Positions 1-10,602 of a stretch of 64,000 nucleotides of DNA are shown here, piece after piece (within the stretch, counting starts at the first letter, position 1; the number at the start of each line of letters is the position of its first letter). The translations under genes were made by a program, and so were the position numbers. Source of the stretch: Corynebacterium durum (GTDB lineage Bacteria; Actinomycetota; Actinomycetes; Mycobacteriales; Mycobacteriaceae). The notes under the pieces were generated by a model. The model did no database searches and was not told where the DNA came from. It saw nothing but the letters and a program-made list of their open reading frames with translations. The stretch spans positions 2,232,001-2,296,000 of the forward strand of contig NZ_CP047200.1 in the NCBI RefSeq assembly GCF_030408675.1, given 5' to 3'.

Positions 1-603
1 GTGTGGATTGATCTCGAAATGACGGGTCTTGACCCAGATCATCACGTCGTTGTGGAGGTGGCGGCGCTGGTCACGGACGCGGACTTGAACATCCTCGGTC
101 AGGGCGTCGATATTGTGGTCCACGCCACGGAGGAGCAGCTGGCGGGCATGAATGAGCTCGTGGCAGACATGCATGGCTCATCGGGCCTGACGGAGGCGAT
201 TCGCACATCGACCACCACAATTGAGCAGGCTGAGCAGGCGGTTCTTGACCTCATAGCCGAGCATTGCGATCCCGATCATCCCGCGCCGCTGGCCGGAAAT
301 TCCATTGCCACGGACCGTTCCTTCATTCGCAAGCACATGCCTCGGCTGGACAGCGCCCTGCACTACCGCATGATCGACGTGTCCACCCTGAAGGAGCTCG
401 CCCGCCGCTGGTATCCCCGCATCTATTTCAATCAACCGGAGAAGGGCCTCGCCCACCGCGCCCTCGCCGACATCGTGGAATCCATCCGCGAGCTGGACTA
501 TTATCGACGCTCGTTCATCACACCCGATCCAGGCCCCACCACCGCCGAATGTATCGACGCCGCGAAGGAATCGATGGCCTCGTACCAGCGCTTTTTGCAA
601 TAA
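1..603 (+). CDS. orn: Oligoribonuclease, 5'-truncated
   Basis: DEDDh-family 3'-5' exoribonuclease that degrades 2-5 nt RNA fragments to mononucleotides in the cytoplasm. The visible 200 aa begin with [10 protein letters not shown], the first exonuclease motif (acidic D and E). Family members usually have a few residues before this (ending [10 protein letters not shown]), so the GTG at base 1 is probably the Val codon of that motif and the real start lies outside the window. Later motifs are present: a central [11 protein letters not shown] block and the C-terminal HRALADI block with the catalytic His and Asp. tRNA-His follows directly. Confidence 0.93.
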   Translation: MWIDLEMTGLDPDHHVVVEVAALVTDADLNILGQGVDIVVHATEEQLAGMNELVADMHGSSGLTEAIRTSTTTIEQAEQAVLDLIAEHCDPDHPAPLAGNSIATDRSFIRKHMPRLDSALHYRMIDVSTLKELARRWYPRIYFNQPEKGLAHRALADIVESIRELDYYRRSFITPDPGPTTAECIDAAKESMASYQRFLQ

Positions 604-625
604 CGCACGAGTGAGTTATTATAGT
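595..625 (+). promoter_or_regulatory. Probable promoter of tRNA-His
   Basis: A TATAGT -10 hexamer lies at 620-625, about 26 bases before the mature tRNA, with TTGCAA at 595-600 as a possible -35. The 19-bp spacer is long. It overlaps the last codons of orn. Called by eye from consensus similarity. Confidence 0.45.
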
Positions 626-650
626 CCTCGCTGCTTTTAACAGCAGCAAT

Positions 651-724
651 GGTGGCTGTAGTTCAGCTGGTAGAGCACCAGGTTGTGATCCTGGGTGTCG
701 CGGGTTCGAGCCCCGTCAGCCACC
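651..724 (+). tRNA. tRNA-His (GTG anticodon)
   Basis: Complete cloverleaf: acceptor stem GTGGCTG (652-658) pairs with CAGCCAC (717-723), anticodon loop TTGTGAT carries GTG, and the T arm GGGTTCGAGCCCC is canonical. G651 opposite C724 supplies the extra G-1:C73 pair diagnostic of tRNA-His. No 3' CCA is encoded (CCC follows). Confidence 0.97.
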
Positions 725-730
725 CCAAAG

Positions 731-768
731 ACAAAAACCAGGTTTGATAATACAAACCTGGTTTTTGT
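731..768 (+). terminator. Rho-independent terminator after tRNA-His
   Basis: A long inverted repeat, ACAAAAACCAGGTTTG at 731-746 against CAAACCTGGTTTTTGT at 753-768 with a 6-nt loop. The stem ends in a T run, typical of an intrinsic terminator for the tRNA transcript. Confidence 0.85.
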
Positions 769-833
769 GCGTGCGGATGAAATTCTTTTAATTACTATTC
801 AATTAAACGTTCTTTAATGGTTAACTAAATAGT

Positions 834-2048
834 ATGAAAGGAACACGCAGAAGACGCGCTGCGGCACTTCTCTGCACCCTTGGTATTTCACTATTCAATG
901 CGCTACCGGCGCCCGCCACTGAATCGATACCTTTCTTACAGGTCGGCGGTGTAAAAAATGGACAACCAGACCCCACTCGTCACCACGCTATTCTCCCGCC
1001 AGAGCAGTCACTACGTTGGAAAGTCGAATTAAAACATGGTGATCAACTGGCGTTAGGAATGATGGTCACGCCACCGGAAGACGCGGCGTCGATACCCGGA
1101 CTGGCGCGAATAACAGCCGACATTATCGACCCCGCCGGAAACCACTGCGTCTCCGAATCCAGCGACGGAACAGCCGCCAATGAATTCACCCAACCCATCA
1201 GCGGATTCGCAACGTCTTACGTGGTTGGCGACACTTTCGGCAACTGCACACCCGGCGCCTACGACATTGTGATCACCCGAAAAGGCACACTCGGCGGCGC
1301 ACACGAACTCCCACTCGACTTCACATTATGGAAAATCCCAACAGCGGCAACCGACACAATAGCTACCTCCGCGCCACCGCCCGAACTCAGCATGGACATC
1401 AACAACTCCGCCGCAACTCTTCACACCGCCACCACGCTTAACGACGCCCCGACAGTACACGCAGGCAGCTACGAAACAACACTCCATTCCGGCACAACAC
1501 AATGGCTCCGAATTCCCATTGCCGAAGGGCAACGACTACAAATAGCCATAGAAGCCCCGCCCACACAAGGAACCATCAACTGGGCGGTCATTGGGCCCAA
1601 CCTCTACCCCGTTGACATCGAAGAAGGCACCAACAATTACGGCGAAACAACCATCCCGTACCGGCTCAAACTCGACGCCATGGAAGTCCGCAAAGTCACA
1701 TCCATCACCCAAGAAATACGCTGGGGAAACATTATCGAAGACACCGAATTCGACCACAAAGGGGGATTCCTCGCCGGCGAACAGAACGTAGCCCTGCGCT
1801 ACAGCGCGGACACACCGCAGTCCACCACTATCCGCTTAGCTCTGCGCGCCGTGGGCAACGCCGAACCAGGACCCAAGCTTTCCTACGGCGTTGCGGGCGA
1901 GGCTGTGGAGGTTTCTGACGCGATCAGAGCACGAAAAACATCCAGAAACAACCAGCCCACAAGCCCTTTCATCCCGATTGCCTCTGGAGCGCTCCTCGCA
2001 ACCGCGATTCTTGTGCTCGGAATGCTGTTCATGCTGCGTCGGCGGTGA
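834..2048 (+). CDS. Secreted, C-terminally membrane-anchored protein
   Basis: 404 aa. The N-terminus has the shape of a signal peptide: a run of Arg at residues 4-8, a hydrophobic core and a small-residue site near APATES (residue ~30). The last ~25 residues are one transmembrane helix followed by RRR, a stop-transfer anchor; no LPxTG-like sorting motif precedes it. The extracellular part is rich in Thr, Pro and Gly and has a few Cys (NHC, GNC). I do not recognise a named domain. Its architecture (signal, beta-rich ectodomain, C-terminal helix) resembles the shorter adhesin at 11369-12736, but I see no clear sequence match. It ends 12 bp before the convergent esterase gene. Confidence 0.8.
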   Translation: MKGTRRRRAAALLCTLGISLFNALPAPATESIPFLQVGGVKNGQPDPTRHHAILPPEQSLRWKVELKHGDQLALGMMVTPPEDAASIPGLARITADIIDPAGNHCVSESSDGTAANEFTQPISGFATSYVVGDTFGNCTPGAYDIVITRKGTLGGAHELPLDFTLWKIPTAATDTIATSAPPPELSMDINNSAATLHTATTLNDAPTVHAGSYETTLHSGTTQWLRIPIAEGQRLQIAIEAPPTQGTINWAVIGPNLYPVDIEEGTNNYGETTIPYRLKLDAMEVRKVTSITQEIRWGNIIEDTEFDHKGGFLAGEQNVALRYSADTPQSTTIRLALRAVGNAEPGPKLSYGVAGEAVEVSDAIRARKTSRNNQPTSPFIPIASGALLATAILVLGMLFMLRRR

Positions 2049-2060
2049 ACTCCAAGCACA

Positions 2061-3236
2061 TCACACCTTCCCCGCAACCTCCGCGAGAACCTCCGGCAGA
2101 AGTGCCTGCCACCACAGCGCGTCATGGCCACCTGGATAAATATCAAAGCCGAGGAGTTTCCCCTGGGCGCGGAGCAGCGCGGCGGCGTGGTGGACATCCC
2201 GTTCAAGATCCCATTCGTACGCCCCTACCTGCAGATATGCGGGCGCGCCGTCCTGTCGGCTTCGCTCGTCAAACCATGCGCCGCCGTTCCACCACAGCGA
2301 GGGCGATTGCGCGATGGCAGCCGCCACGAGGTCGGGGTGCCGCATACCGGAGAGCAGGGCACACAACCCTCCCATGCTTTGCCCCACAACAATCACTGGT
2401 GCATCGCTCCCATCCCCCAGCAACCCCAGCGCCCGCTCGATGAAGGAACGCCCAGCAGCCGCGTCGCTGGTGTAATCGAGTTGTCGTTGTTGGGGGCCAC
2501 CGGATTCGATAAACACAGCATGGATAGGCACAGGCACTTCCTGCAGGGCGCTGACCAGTGGATACTGATTCACCCAGGTCTCCCCGTCAAGAACAACCAG
2601 CCGCGCCACGGGAGCAGCATCATCCGCTGGTCTCCAGGTCCAGGCGGTGAGTTCTGCCCCATTCACCGGGCTCACAACCTGAGCTTCCTCAATCCCCTCC
2701 GTATCCCCCGACAAAACCGCCCGGTCAGCGTCCCGCCCACGCGCCACAGCCAGCCGCGCATTACCTAAGAAACCAACGTATTCGCGAGCACGTGGGTCCT
2801 CAACCGCGCTAGCGCGGAGCATCCCAAACATCTCACGGTCTGCCCCGCCATGCAGCGCGGGTGCCGGGAGTTCAGAACCAGGAACGCTGTAGTTGTAGCT
2901 TCCCATCCACTCGGTGGGCATATCCAGAGTGAGGGCGTGCAGCCCGGTCCCCGCGATGGATTCCAGCCGCGTATCGGCGGGATCAAGCATGTCACTGACC
3001 TTGTTCAGGTTCAGAATCACCCCGTGGGGAGCAACGCCGTACCACACAAACGTAACCAGCGTGTTTTCCACAAGCGGCGTCCCGGTTGCCGTGAGTTCCT
3101 TGTATATGAGCTCCGCGCGTTCCTCGCGTTGCTGGGTGTCGGGGATGGCTGCGAGGGCCGTGCGGGCGGCGTCGATAAGCGGTGAGGAGGCTCGTGGAAG
3201 TGGCCATGGTCGGATAGTATGGGGTGGCGTCAGCAT
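2061..3236 (-). CDS. Fes-like esterase (enterochelin esterase family)
   Basis: 391 aa, cytoplasmic alpha/beta hydrolase of the Fes/IroD type, which hydrolyse ferric catecholate siderophores or related esters to release iron. Residues ~30-150 look like the Fes N-terminal domain; the catalytic half has the nucleophile elbow GQSMGG and a late GGHDALWW that supplies the His. ATG at 3236 was chosen because AAGGTGG lies just upstream; a GTG at 3245 is possible. The neighbour at 3270 is divergent and related, so the two share a very short control region. The native substrate is unknown; no siderophore genes are nearby. Confidence 0.8.
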   Translation of the reverse strand: MLTPPHTIRPWPLPRASSPLIDAARTALAAIPDTQQREERAELIYKELTATGTPLVENTLVTFVWYGVAPHGVILNLNKVSDMLDPADTRLESIAGTGLHALTLDMPTEWMGSYNYSVPGSELPAPALHGGADREMFGMLRASAVEDPRAREYVGFLGNARLAVARGRDADRAVLSGDTEGIEEAQVVSPVNGAELTAWTWRPADDAAPVARLVVLDGETWVNQYPLVSALQEVPVPIHAVFIESGGPQQRQLDYTSDAAAGRSFIERALGLLGDGSDAPVIVVGQSMGGLCALLSGMRHPDLVAAAIAQSPSLWWNGGAWFDERSRQDGAPAYLQVGAYEWDLERDVHHAAALLRAQGKLLGFDIYPGGHDALWWQALLPEVLAEVAGKV

Positions 3237-3269
3237 GTCCGCCACCTTACCCGCGCAAGGAGGGGCACT

Positions 3270-4202
3270 TTGAATAATTACACCTCAGTTACGTTCACCT
3301 GGGAGGGCGAGCAGCAGCCGGGTCTGTGGTGCCCTGCGTTGAGTTCTAACGTGATTCCGATGGAACGGTCGGGGGACGGCTGGTCGTTCACGGCTGAGCT
3401 ACCCAATGCCTCGGGCGTGTCGTGGGCGATTGTTCCGAATGTTACTGAGGTCACGGCTCTTTCCCCCGCGCTTCTCGACGCCGCCCTTTCCACACCAAAT
3501 CCGACGGTGCCGAGCTTGTATCGGCTGATCGGGACGGATCCGATGACGCGCGCGGAGCCGAATATTTCGGTGCTGCAGCAGCCTGACGCACCGGAATATG
3601 ATTGGGCTGATCTGGGCAATCCTGCCCCGCAGTTGGCGGGCGAGAAGCTGGCGACGGGACATAAAATTCACTACGCGCTGGAAAATCCGAACCAGGTGTT
3701 GTTCCTGGACGGTGAGGTGATGCAGCGCATCCATAATGATTTCCTGGACCTCAACATCGCCCCGATTTACGTGCATAACAGCGGCATGGCGCAGCGTATG
3801 GGCGATTTTGCCGACCCGATTGGCTTTGCCCACGCCGTGGGCGCGCACATTGAAGAACAGCCCGACGTGATTGTGGGCATGTCTGCGGGCGCGCTCGCCG
3901 CCTGCGCCCTGGCTGTGGAGTTGGGTGCGCAGCGTGTGGTGCTGCTCTCCCCCGCCGTGGTTGCGGGTATCGACGTCGCGCGGGAACTCATGTCCTCCCT
4001 GCTTGCGAACAACATTTCCGTTGACATCGCAGTGGGTTCCGAGGAGAACCGCGGCGACCGCCCCGAGCAGTCGATCTTCACGATTGCGCAGGGCCTGGCC
4101 GACGGAATCGAATCCGCAGGCGGGCGGTCCACCTTTACCGTGTTCCCCGGCGGGCACGATCTCGCAGCGTGGCGGCCCGTGTTGGCGCGAATGTTAAGTT
4201 GA
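3270..4202 (+). CDS. Divergent second Fes-like alpha/beta hydrolase
   Basis: 310 aa. The TTG at 3270 is preferred because a strong AAGGAGG (3258-3264) lies 5 bases upstream; the earlier in-frame start at 3219 would overlap the opposite gene. The N-terminal ~100 residues resemble the Fes N-terminal domain, and the hydrolase part has GMSAGA as nucleophile elbow and GGHDLAAW as probable His site. The middle of the hydrolase domain is shorter than in the neighbour, so substrate choice probably differs. It looks like a diverged paralogue in a head-to-head pair. Confidence 0.72.
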   Translation: MNNYTSVTFTWEGEQQPGLWCPALSSNVIPMERSGDGWSFTAELPNASGVSWAIVPNVTEVTALSPALLDAALSTPNPTVPSLYRLIGTDPMTRAEPNISVLQQPDAPEYDWADLGNPAPQLAGEKLATGHKIHYALENPNQVLFLDGEVMQRIHNDFLDLNIAPIYVHNSGMAQRMGDFADPIGFAHAVGAHIEEQPDVIVGMSAGALAACALAVELGAQRVVLLSPAVVAGIDVARELMSSLLANNISVDIAVGSEENRGDRPEQSIFTIAQGLADGIESAGGRSTFTVFPGGHDLAAWRPVLARMLS

Positions 4203-4267
4203 TAATTTTCCGGTCGCGTTTGTGATAAGTATCCCACTTACGGGGGCTTTTACCCTACTGTGGAGAC

Positions 4268-5722
<1,455 letters not shown>

Positions 5723-5756
5723 CTGGACGTGCTGGCGAGCGTGCCGCGTAAGCAAT

Positions 5757-5799
5757 GAAAAACCCGCCCCCCCCTGCAATCACGCGGGGTGGGCGGGCT
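5757..5799 (-). terminator. Intrinsic terminator of the L,D-transpeptidase gene
   Basis: On the minus strand a GC-rich stem (CCCGCCCACCCC against GGGGGGGGCGGG) with a loop of about 14 nt is followed by TTTTTC. It lies in the convergent gap and may also stop the peptide transporter transcript from the other side. Confidence 0.75.
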
Positions 5800-5836
5800 C
5801 CTCCAAGCAAGTCCAAGCAAGCCAGGCTCAAGCAAC

Positions 5837-7033
5837 CTACCAGGCTGAGGTTTCGTTGACGTTGCCCTTGCTCCAGGTTTCCCAGGGGATGTTCCAGTCG
5901 CCGAGTCCGTCGTAGCCGGAGAGTTCTTCGCCGATGGTGTTGCGGACTTGGACAATATCGCCACGCTTCAGGTTGTCTTGGAACCATTGGGCGTTGTCGG
6001 TGCTGACGTTGATGCACCCGTGGGAAACGTTTTCAACGCCTTGGGATCCCACCGACCAGGGTGCCGCGTGGACGAAAATGCCGGAGTAGGACATTTGGGT
6101 GGCAAATTGCACGTTGGTGCGGTATCCGTCGGGCGCGTCGATGGCGAGTCCGTAGGAGGAGGAGTCCATGACGATGGTGGGGTGCTTGTCGCCAATGATG
6201 TAGGTCCCGTGCGGGGTGGGGTATTTGCCGGATCCCATGGAGATCGGCATGGTTTTGAGCACTTCCTCGCCACGCTTGATGGTCATGGTCTTGGTGTTGT
6301 CGTCGGCAACAGCAACAACTTTGTCGCCGATGGTGAAGTTGGTGTTGTTGTTTTCTTCACCGTAGACTCCGCCGCCGAGGTCAACACCGTAGATGTCCAC
6401 CTTGACGTCGACTTTGGTGCCGGGTTCCCAGAAGTCTTTGGGCCGCCACCGGACTTCGCTGTTGTTGAGCCAGAAGAACTGGCCCTCAACTTTGGGTTCG
6501 GTTTTGACGGTGATGGCGTCTTGCGCAGCTTGACGGTTTTCGATGTTGGTGTCGAATTTGATCCCGATTGTTTGACCGACACCAACCGTGGATTCGGGAA
6601 GCGGCGAAAGGGCCGCGGTGGTGGTGTTGGTCGCATCGATGGTGCTGAAGCTCATTTCCTGCTTCTTCTCACCCTTGGCCTCAATGGTCAGGGTGTAGGT
6701 ACGGCTGTAGCCCAGCGGTTCGGTGGTTTCCCACTTCTTTTTGTCTTTGTCCAGCGATGCTTCGACGACTTTGCCGTCTTCGTTGGTCATGGTGACTGTG
6801 CTGAGTTCACCATCCCCGATCTTGACGGTGATGGGTTTGGCGGGGTTGACGTCCTTTTGCCCGTCTTTGACGTTGGCTTCAGGTTTTTTGTTTTCGGCGC
6901 TTTTCGACGCCTCGGCTGCCGCATCGACAGCTTTGTCGCCGCTGTTCTGACCAGCGGCGCATCCACCTAGGATGAGGGCCCCGGCGAGGAGCCCGACCGC
7001 TCCTAGCGCGGTGAGGGGGCGAAGTCCCGGCAT
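5837..7033 (-). CDS. L,D-transpeptidase lipoprotein (LppS/Ldt type)
   Basis: 398 aa. Forms 3->3 cross-links in peptidoglycan outside the membrane. The start at ATG 7033 is preceded by GGAGAAA and gives a proper lipoprotein signal: a hydrophobic core ending in the lipobox ILGGC, so Cys is the lipid-modified residue. A charged linker and one or two Ig-like domains (residues ~70-270) precede the YkuD catalytic domain, whose motif SHGCINVS holds the catalytic Cys and whose IFVHA supplies a conserved His. A longer frame up to 7129 exists but would bury the signal sequence. Confidence 0.92.
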   Translation of the reverse strand: MPGLRPLTALGAVGLLAGALILGGCAAGQNSGDKAVDAAAEASKSAENKKPEANVKDGQKDVNPAKPITVKIGDGELSTVTMTNEDGKVVEASLDKDKKKWETTEPLGYSRTYTLTIEAKGEKKQEMSFSTIDATNTTTAALSPLPESTVGVGQTIGIKFDTNIENRQAAQDAITVKTEPKVEGQFFWLNNSEVRWRPKDFWEPGTKVDVKVDIYGVDLGGGVYGEENNNTNFTIGDKVVAVADDNTKTMTIKRGEEVLKTMPISMGSGKYPTPHGTYIIGDKHPTIVMDSSSYGLAIDAPDGYRTNVQFATQMSYSGIFVHAAPWSVGSQGVENVSHGCINVSTDNAQWFQDNLKRGDIVQVRNTIGEELSGYDGLGDWNIPWETWSKGNVNETSAW

Positions 7034-7168
7034 TTTTCTCCAAACACTATGATTTTGCAAGTCTCTAAGCAGAGAGTACACGTTTTTTGATGACAAAACC
7101 GTAACTCCTCTTATCGTGTTCCCAGACACCCATGATACTGGACGTTATGCGGGGAGCTAGCAGTGGAT

Positions 7169-7198
7169 TTGCATATTTTTTAGCAATGTTGTTATAGT
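7169..7198 (+). promoter_or_regulatory. Promoter of tRNA-Lys
   Basis: TTGCAT at 7169-7174 and TATAGT at 7193-7198, spacer 18 bp, located 20 bp before the tRNA. Confidence 0.6.
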
Positions 7199-7218
7199 TT
7201 CCTTCGTTGCAAAGAACG

Positions 7219-7291
<73 letters not shown>

Positions 7292-7350
7292 CATATGTCC
7301 CCCTGTATGGTTCACGCCTACTGGGGGCTTTTGGTTTATCATTGGTTGTC

Positions 7351-7914
7351 ATGCGAGCTTTGATCATTGTTGACGTCCAAAATGACTTCTGCCCAGGCGG
7401 CCCCCTAGCCACAGCCGACGGCAACAACGTAGCCCGGCGAATAGCCACCTTTGTCAAAGATCACGGCAAGGATTACAGCGCCGTGGTGGCCACAAAGGAC
7501 TGGCACATTGACCCCGGCGAACACTTCTCCCCCACCCCGGATTTTCTGGATACCTGGCCGGTGCACTGTGTTGCCAACAGCGACGGCGCAGATTTCCACC
7601 CCATGATTGACCCGAGCGTTTTCGACGCAGTGTTCCTCAAAGGCCAGTACACCTCCGCCTACTCCGGGTTTGAAGGCGCGACAGAAGACGGTACTCCCCT
7701 GGCCACATGGCTGCGTGACCGGGAGATCACGCACGTGGACATTGCGGGCATTGCCACTGATTACTGCGTGCGCGCCACCGCGCTGGACGCGTTAAGCGAG
7801 GGATTCACAACCCACGTGCTCACGGATCTGTGCGCCGCCGTTGCCCCAGACACTGGGCGCGCAGCCTTGGAGGAGCTGGCTGCGGAAGGCGCGAACGTCG
7901 ATAAGCAGAACTAA
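7351..7914 (+). CDS. pncA: Nicotinamidase / pyrazinamidase
   Basis: 187 aa cytoplasmic hydrolase that turns nicotinamide into nicotinate for NAD salvage and, in related bacteria, activates pyrazinamide. The catalytic triad is visible: Asp in IIVDVQNDF, Lys in FLKGQY and Cys in ATDYCVRA. The metal-binding DWHID...H segment is also present. ATG 7351 gives the usual N-terminus; no Shine-Dalgarno is seen, so it may be leaderless. pncB, which uses its product, lies at 61.3 kb. Its stop overlaps the convergent DUF3618 gene by 4 bp. Confidence 0.95.
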   Translation: MRALIIVDVQNDFCPGGPLATADGNNVARRIATFVKDHGKDYSAVVATKDWHIDPGEHFSPTPDFLDTWPVHCVANSDGADFHPMIDPSVFDAVFLKGQYTSAYSGFEGATEDGTPLATWLRDREITHVDIAGIATDYCVRATALDALSEGFTTHVLTDLCAAVAPDTGRAALEELAAEGANVDKQN

Positions 7915-8186
7915 CGGTTGGACAGCAGGCGCTGGAGTTCCTTCATGTCCTTTGAGCGTCGGCGGGAGCGGGCGAGGCCGATGAGGACGCCGACAGCCAC
8001 AACAGCAGCAACACCTGTGAGAATTTGCTTCACCTGCGGCTCCTGGAGGCGTTGGAGGGCAGACTTCTTGGCGTCCTCAACGATGGTTTGGGGGCGGGTG
8101 CGGTAGGCCAGCCGATCCAAAGTACCCGCCAACTGACGACGCGTACGCTCGATGTCCTGCTGGATGTCTTCAATGTTGCGGGCCAC
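7911..8186 (-). CDS. DUF3618 small membrane protein
   Basis: 91 aa. GTG 8186 is chosen because GGGAG precedes it and the resulting N-terminus (ARNIEDIQQDIERTRRQL) is the conserved start of the DUF3618 family. A heptad-like amphipathic helix is followed by one membrane helix (residues ~58-75) and a basic tail RSRRRSKD. DUF3618 proteins are widespread in actinobacteria; function unknown. The gene is divergent from bcp. Confidence 0.88.
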   Translation of the reverse strand: MARNIEDIQQDIERTRRQLAGTLDRLAYRTRPQTIVEDAKKSALQRLQEPQVKQILTGVAAVVAVGVLIGLARSRRRSKDMKELQRLLSNR

Positions 8187-8290
8187 GAACAATCTCCCAA
8201 AGTTGCGAAACAAACAATAAACAACACTAACGCTAGTGGATAACCCGAGCACGCGCACGCAGAAACAGCAACATGAGTATTCTTGTCACT

Positions 8291-8764
8291 ATGACTGAGC
8301 AAAAACGCCTGGAAATCGGTGACCAAGCCCCGGCCTTCACCCTGCCCAACGATAGCGGTGAAACGACGTCACTGTCCGATTACCAGGGTAAACGCGTGCT
8401 CGTCTACTTCTACCCGCGTGCCAACACCCCCGGATGCACCACAGAAGCCTGCGACTTCCGCGACAGCCTCACACAACTCAATGACCTGGGGATAGAGGTG
8501 GTGGGCATCTCCCCCGATACGGTGGATAAACTCGTGGCCTTCCGCGAGAAAAACAACCTCACCTTTCCCCTGCTCGCCGACCCCGACAAAAACGTGCTCA
8601 AAGAATGGGGTGCCTTTGGGGAGAAAAAGAACTACGGCAAAATCGTCGAAGGCGTGATCCGCTCCACCTTCCTCGTCGGTACCGACGGCACCATCGAACT
8701 CGCGCTCTACAACGTACGCGCCACTGGACACGTCGCCCGGGTCATCAGAGAACTGGAAAAATAA
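8291..8764 (+). CDS. bcp: Thiol peroxidase, BCP/PrxQ type
   Basis: 157 aa peroxiredoxin that reduces H2O2 and organic hydroperoxides in the cytoplasm. The peroxidatic Cys sits in NTPGCTTEACDF, with a second Cys five residues later, the spacing of two-Cys PrxQ enzymes. The start at 8291 (MTEQKR) fits the family; an in-frame ATG at 8273 would add six residues. A TetR gene follows after 7 bp, so the two are probably co-transcribed. Confidence 0.93.
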   Translation: MTEQKRLEIGDQAPAFTLPNDSGETTSLSDYQGKRVLVYFYPRANTPGCTTEACDFRDSLTQLNDLGIEVVGISPDTVDKLVAFREKNNLTFPLLADPDKNVLKEWGAFGEKKNYGKIVEGVIRSTFLVGTDGTIELALYNVRATGHVARVIRELEK

Positions 8765-8771
8765 CCGCCGC

Positions 8772-9410
8772 ATGGACCAAGACGCCCCGGACATACTCCT
8801 ACCGCGCCGACGCCCCGCGCAACAGCGAAGCCGCGAACGCTTCAACCGCATCCTCGCCAGCGCCCGCGCGGTCCTTGTCGACGTCGGGTTCGAATCCTTC
8901 ACCTTCGACGAAGTCGCCCGGCGCGCCGAAGTACCCATCGGCACTCTGTATCAATTCTTTGCCAACAAATACGTGCTCATCTGCGAACTCGACCGGCAAG
9001 ACACCGCCGAGATTGTCTCCGAGCTTCAGGACTTCTCCTCCCGAGTGCCGGCGCTGCAATGGCCCGACTTCCTCGACGAATTCATCGACCACCTCGCGGG
9101 ACTCTGGCGCGATGACCCCTCCCGCCGCGCCGTCTGGCACGCCGTGCAATCCACCCCGGCGACCCGTGCCACCGCCGCCGCGACCGAGCAGGAAATGCTC
9201 GACCTCATTGCCCGCGTGATGAAGCCCCTCGCCCCCGGCTCCCCCGATATTCTCCGCCGCGAGCTCGCCGGGATTCTGGTGCACACCGTCAGCTCGCTGC
9301 TCAACTACGCTGTCCGCGATAAAGAGCTTGACGACGCCCGCTTCTCCGGCACCGTCGCCGAAATCAAGCGCATGCTGGTTGCGTATCTGTTTGCTGTAGC
9401 GACGGGGTAG
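8772..9410 (+). CDS. TetR-family transcriptional regulator
   Basis: 212 aa. The N-terminal helix-turn-helix is clear at residues ~25-65 (FTFDEVARRAEVPIGTLYQF), followed by an all-helical ligand domain with no assignable ligand. The gene starts 7 bp after bcp without its own ribosome site, suggesting translational coupling to bcp; whether it regulates bcp is not visible. Confidence 0.9.
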   Translation: MDQDAPDILLPRRRPAQQRSRERFNRILASARAVLVDVGFESFTFDEVARRAEVPIGTLYQFFANKYVLICELDRQDTAEIVSELQDFSSRVPALQWPDFLDEFIDHLAGLWRDDPSRRAVWHAVQSTPATRATAAATEQEMLDLIARVMKPLAPGSPDILRRELAGILVHTVSSLLNYAVRDKELDDARFSGTVAEIKRMLVAYLFAVATG

Positions 9411-9465
9411 GTTGTTGGGGGCTTGGTGGCATTTGGTGGGGGGCTTAGCGACTATTGAACAACGT

Positions 9466-9600
9466 TAGTGCAAACTTTTGCGTAGAAATAGGTCTATCGG
9501 CAGGCTCGAAAATGGGGTGTTCGCGTACCTGGCGATGGACCTATATAACCAAGGCGAAAAACAGGGCATTGTCGTGCTTGAGGATAAGCACACTGTGCAC
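9466..9600 (+). repeat. Palindromic intergenic repeat, copy A (two units)
   Basis: An imperfect inverted repeat at 9489-9544 has arms ATAGGTCTATCG and CGATGGACCTAT with an inner GGCTCGAAAA, flanked on the left by TTAGTGCAAAC. A second, more decayed unit (GGCGAAAAACAGG ... GAGGATAAGCACAC) fills 9552-9596. The same pattern recurs at 34.6-35.1, 49.2-49.5 and 53.0-53.2 kb. It lies between the convergent TetR and acpS genes; a short reading frame over it is not credible. Confidence 0.7.
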
Positions 9601-10025
9601 TACCCCACCATCAACGCGATACAGCAGGTGGCCGTGGCGTAGTCGCCGTCGTGACTAATGCTGAGGCTGATGTGGGGCGTAGCGCCTCCCATAGTCTCCG
9701 CAACCTGCTCGGCAACCTCCCCGATCAGATGAATAGCCACACGCCCCCACTGGTCGGGAACAACTTCTACCTGCGACCAGTCAAAATCTTCCAGGTCGAT
9801 CACGGGCGGGGTGCCGTAGAGGGCCTGGGACCAGGCTTTAACAAAGGCTTCTTTAGCGGCCCATCGCCCGGCGAGATGCTGATCAGGGTCGAGTTTTTGG
9901 TTGGCGTGACGTCTTTCGAAGGCGCTGAATACGCGGTGAAAGCGACTGCCAGGTTGCTGGAGCTGTTCGGCAAAACTGGGGATATGGACGAGGTCAATAC
10001 CGATGGCGGGGGTGACAGGGGGCAT
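9600..10025 (-). CDS. acpS: Holo-ACP synthase (4'-phosphopantetheinyl transferase)
   Basis: 141 aa. Transfers 4'-phosphopantetheine from CoA to the ACP serine of fatty acid synthase. Both family motifs are present: GIDLVHI near the N-terminus with the Mg-binding Asp and GRWAAKEAFVKA in the middle. In mycobacteria acpS adjoins fas; here the type I synthase lies 7 kb away on the same strand, with adhesin genes between, and is its likely client because it lacks its own transferase domain. Confidence 0.95.
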   Translation of the reverse strand: MPPVTPAIGIDLVHIPSFAEQLQQPGSRFHRVFSAFERRHANQKLDPDQHLAGRWAAKEAFVKAWSQALYGTPPVIDLEDFDWSQVEVVPDQWGRVAIHLIGEVAEQVAETMGGATPHISLSISHDGDYATATCCIALMVG

Positions 10026-10044
10026 GCCCTCAATAATAATCCGC

Positions 10045-10074
10045 GGAAAGTACTTGCCAAAGTGGAAAGTACTT
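10045..10074 (+). promoter_or_regulatory. Paired operator candidate, GGAAAGTACTT x2
   Basis: Two identical 11-mers GGAAAGTACTT at 10045-10055 and 10064-10074, each with a palindromic AAGTACTT core, are spaced 19 bp apart, about two helical turns. They sit in the 65-bp divergent gap between acpS and the membrane-protein operon. A winged-helix regulator is the last gene of that operon and is the natural candidate ligand; this is inference. Confidence 0.55.
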
Positions 10075-10090
10075 TCTTAAAATCAGAGGC

Positions 10091-10552
10091 ATGAACACCA
10101 CAACACCACAAGAGGCGCAGGCCCAGCTCACAGAGGCCCGCCTGCGCACGCAAGGCATCAGTGGATTTAGCCCCGTCTGGGTCGCCTACGAGATCATCCT
10201 TATTGCTATGACCTTCGGAGTGCTATGCGCGTACTTTGATGGACATCCCGATTTTCAATCCCTACGCACCCCATTCTTTGCCATGGGGATGGCATGGCTG
10301 TTCGGAGGCATAGTCATGCTCATACTTACCAAGACCATCTCAAAACCCATCCGCTTCGGCTTCGAGCGTCGCTGGGACATTATGCATTACCTCATGGCAG
10401 GCGGTTTCTTTGCTTCGACACTCATCGTTGTTTTTGCGCCGCTAGAACTGTGGCATGTCCTTGCCATCATCTCCACCTACCTGCTCTTGGGCATCGCAGC
10501 CCCTGTATGGGAGGTGATCACTGTGCGCAACCTTTACAGAAACGCCCAATAA
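10091..10552 (+). CDS. Four-helix membrane protein, tandem paralogue 1
   Basis: 153 aa with about four hydrophobic segments (residues ~35-52, 63-80, 98-118, 123-143). No named family recognised. The N-terminal block EAQAQLTEAR and the next RTQGISGF are almost identical in the following gene, showing a recent tandem duplication; the C-terminus is more diverged. First gene of a probable three-gene operon ending in a winged-helix regulator. Confidence 0.75.
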   Translation: MNTTTPQEAQAQLTEARLRTQGISGFSPVWVAYEIILIAMTFGVLCAYFDGHPDFQSLRTPFFAMGMAWLFGGIVMLILTKTISKPIRFGFERRWDIMHYLMAGGFFASTLIVVFAPLELWHVLAIISTYLLLGIAAPVWEVITVRNLYRNAQ

Positions 10553-10602
10553 AGTCCACATTTCTGTAACCGAATTCTTCTCAAAGATGGGATTTCTCTG
10601 AC

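Noticed and set aside
9455..9658. Short plus-strand ORF between TetR and acpS
   Set aside because: It is composed of the palindromic repeat and overlaps acpS.
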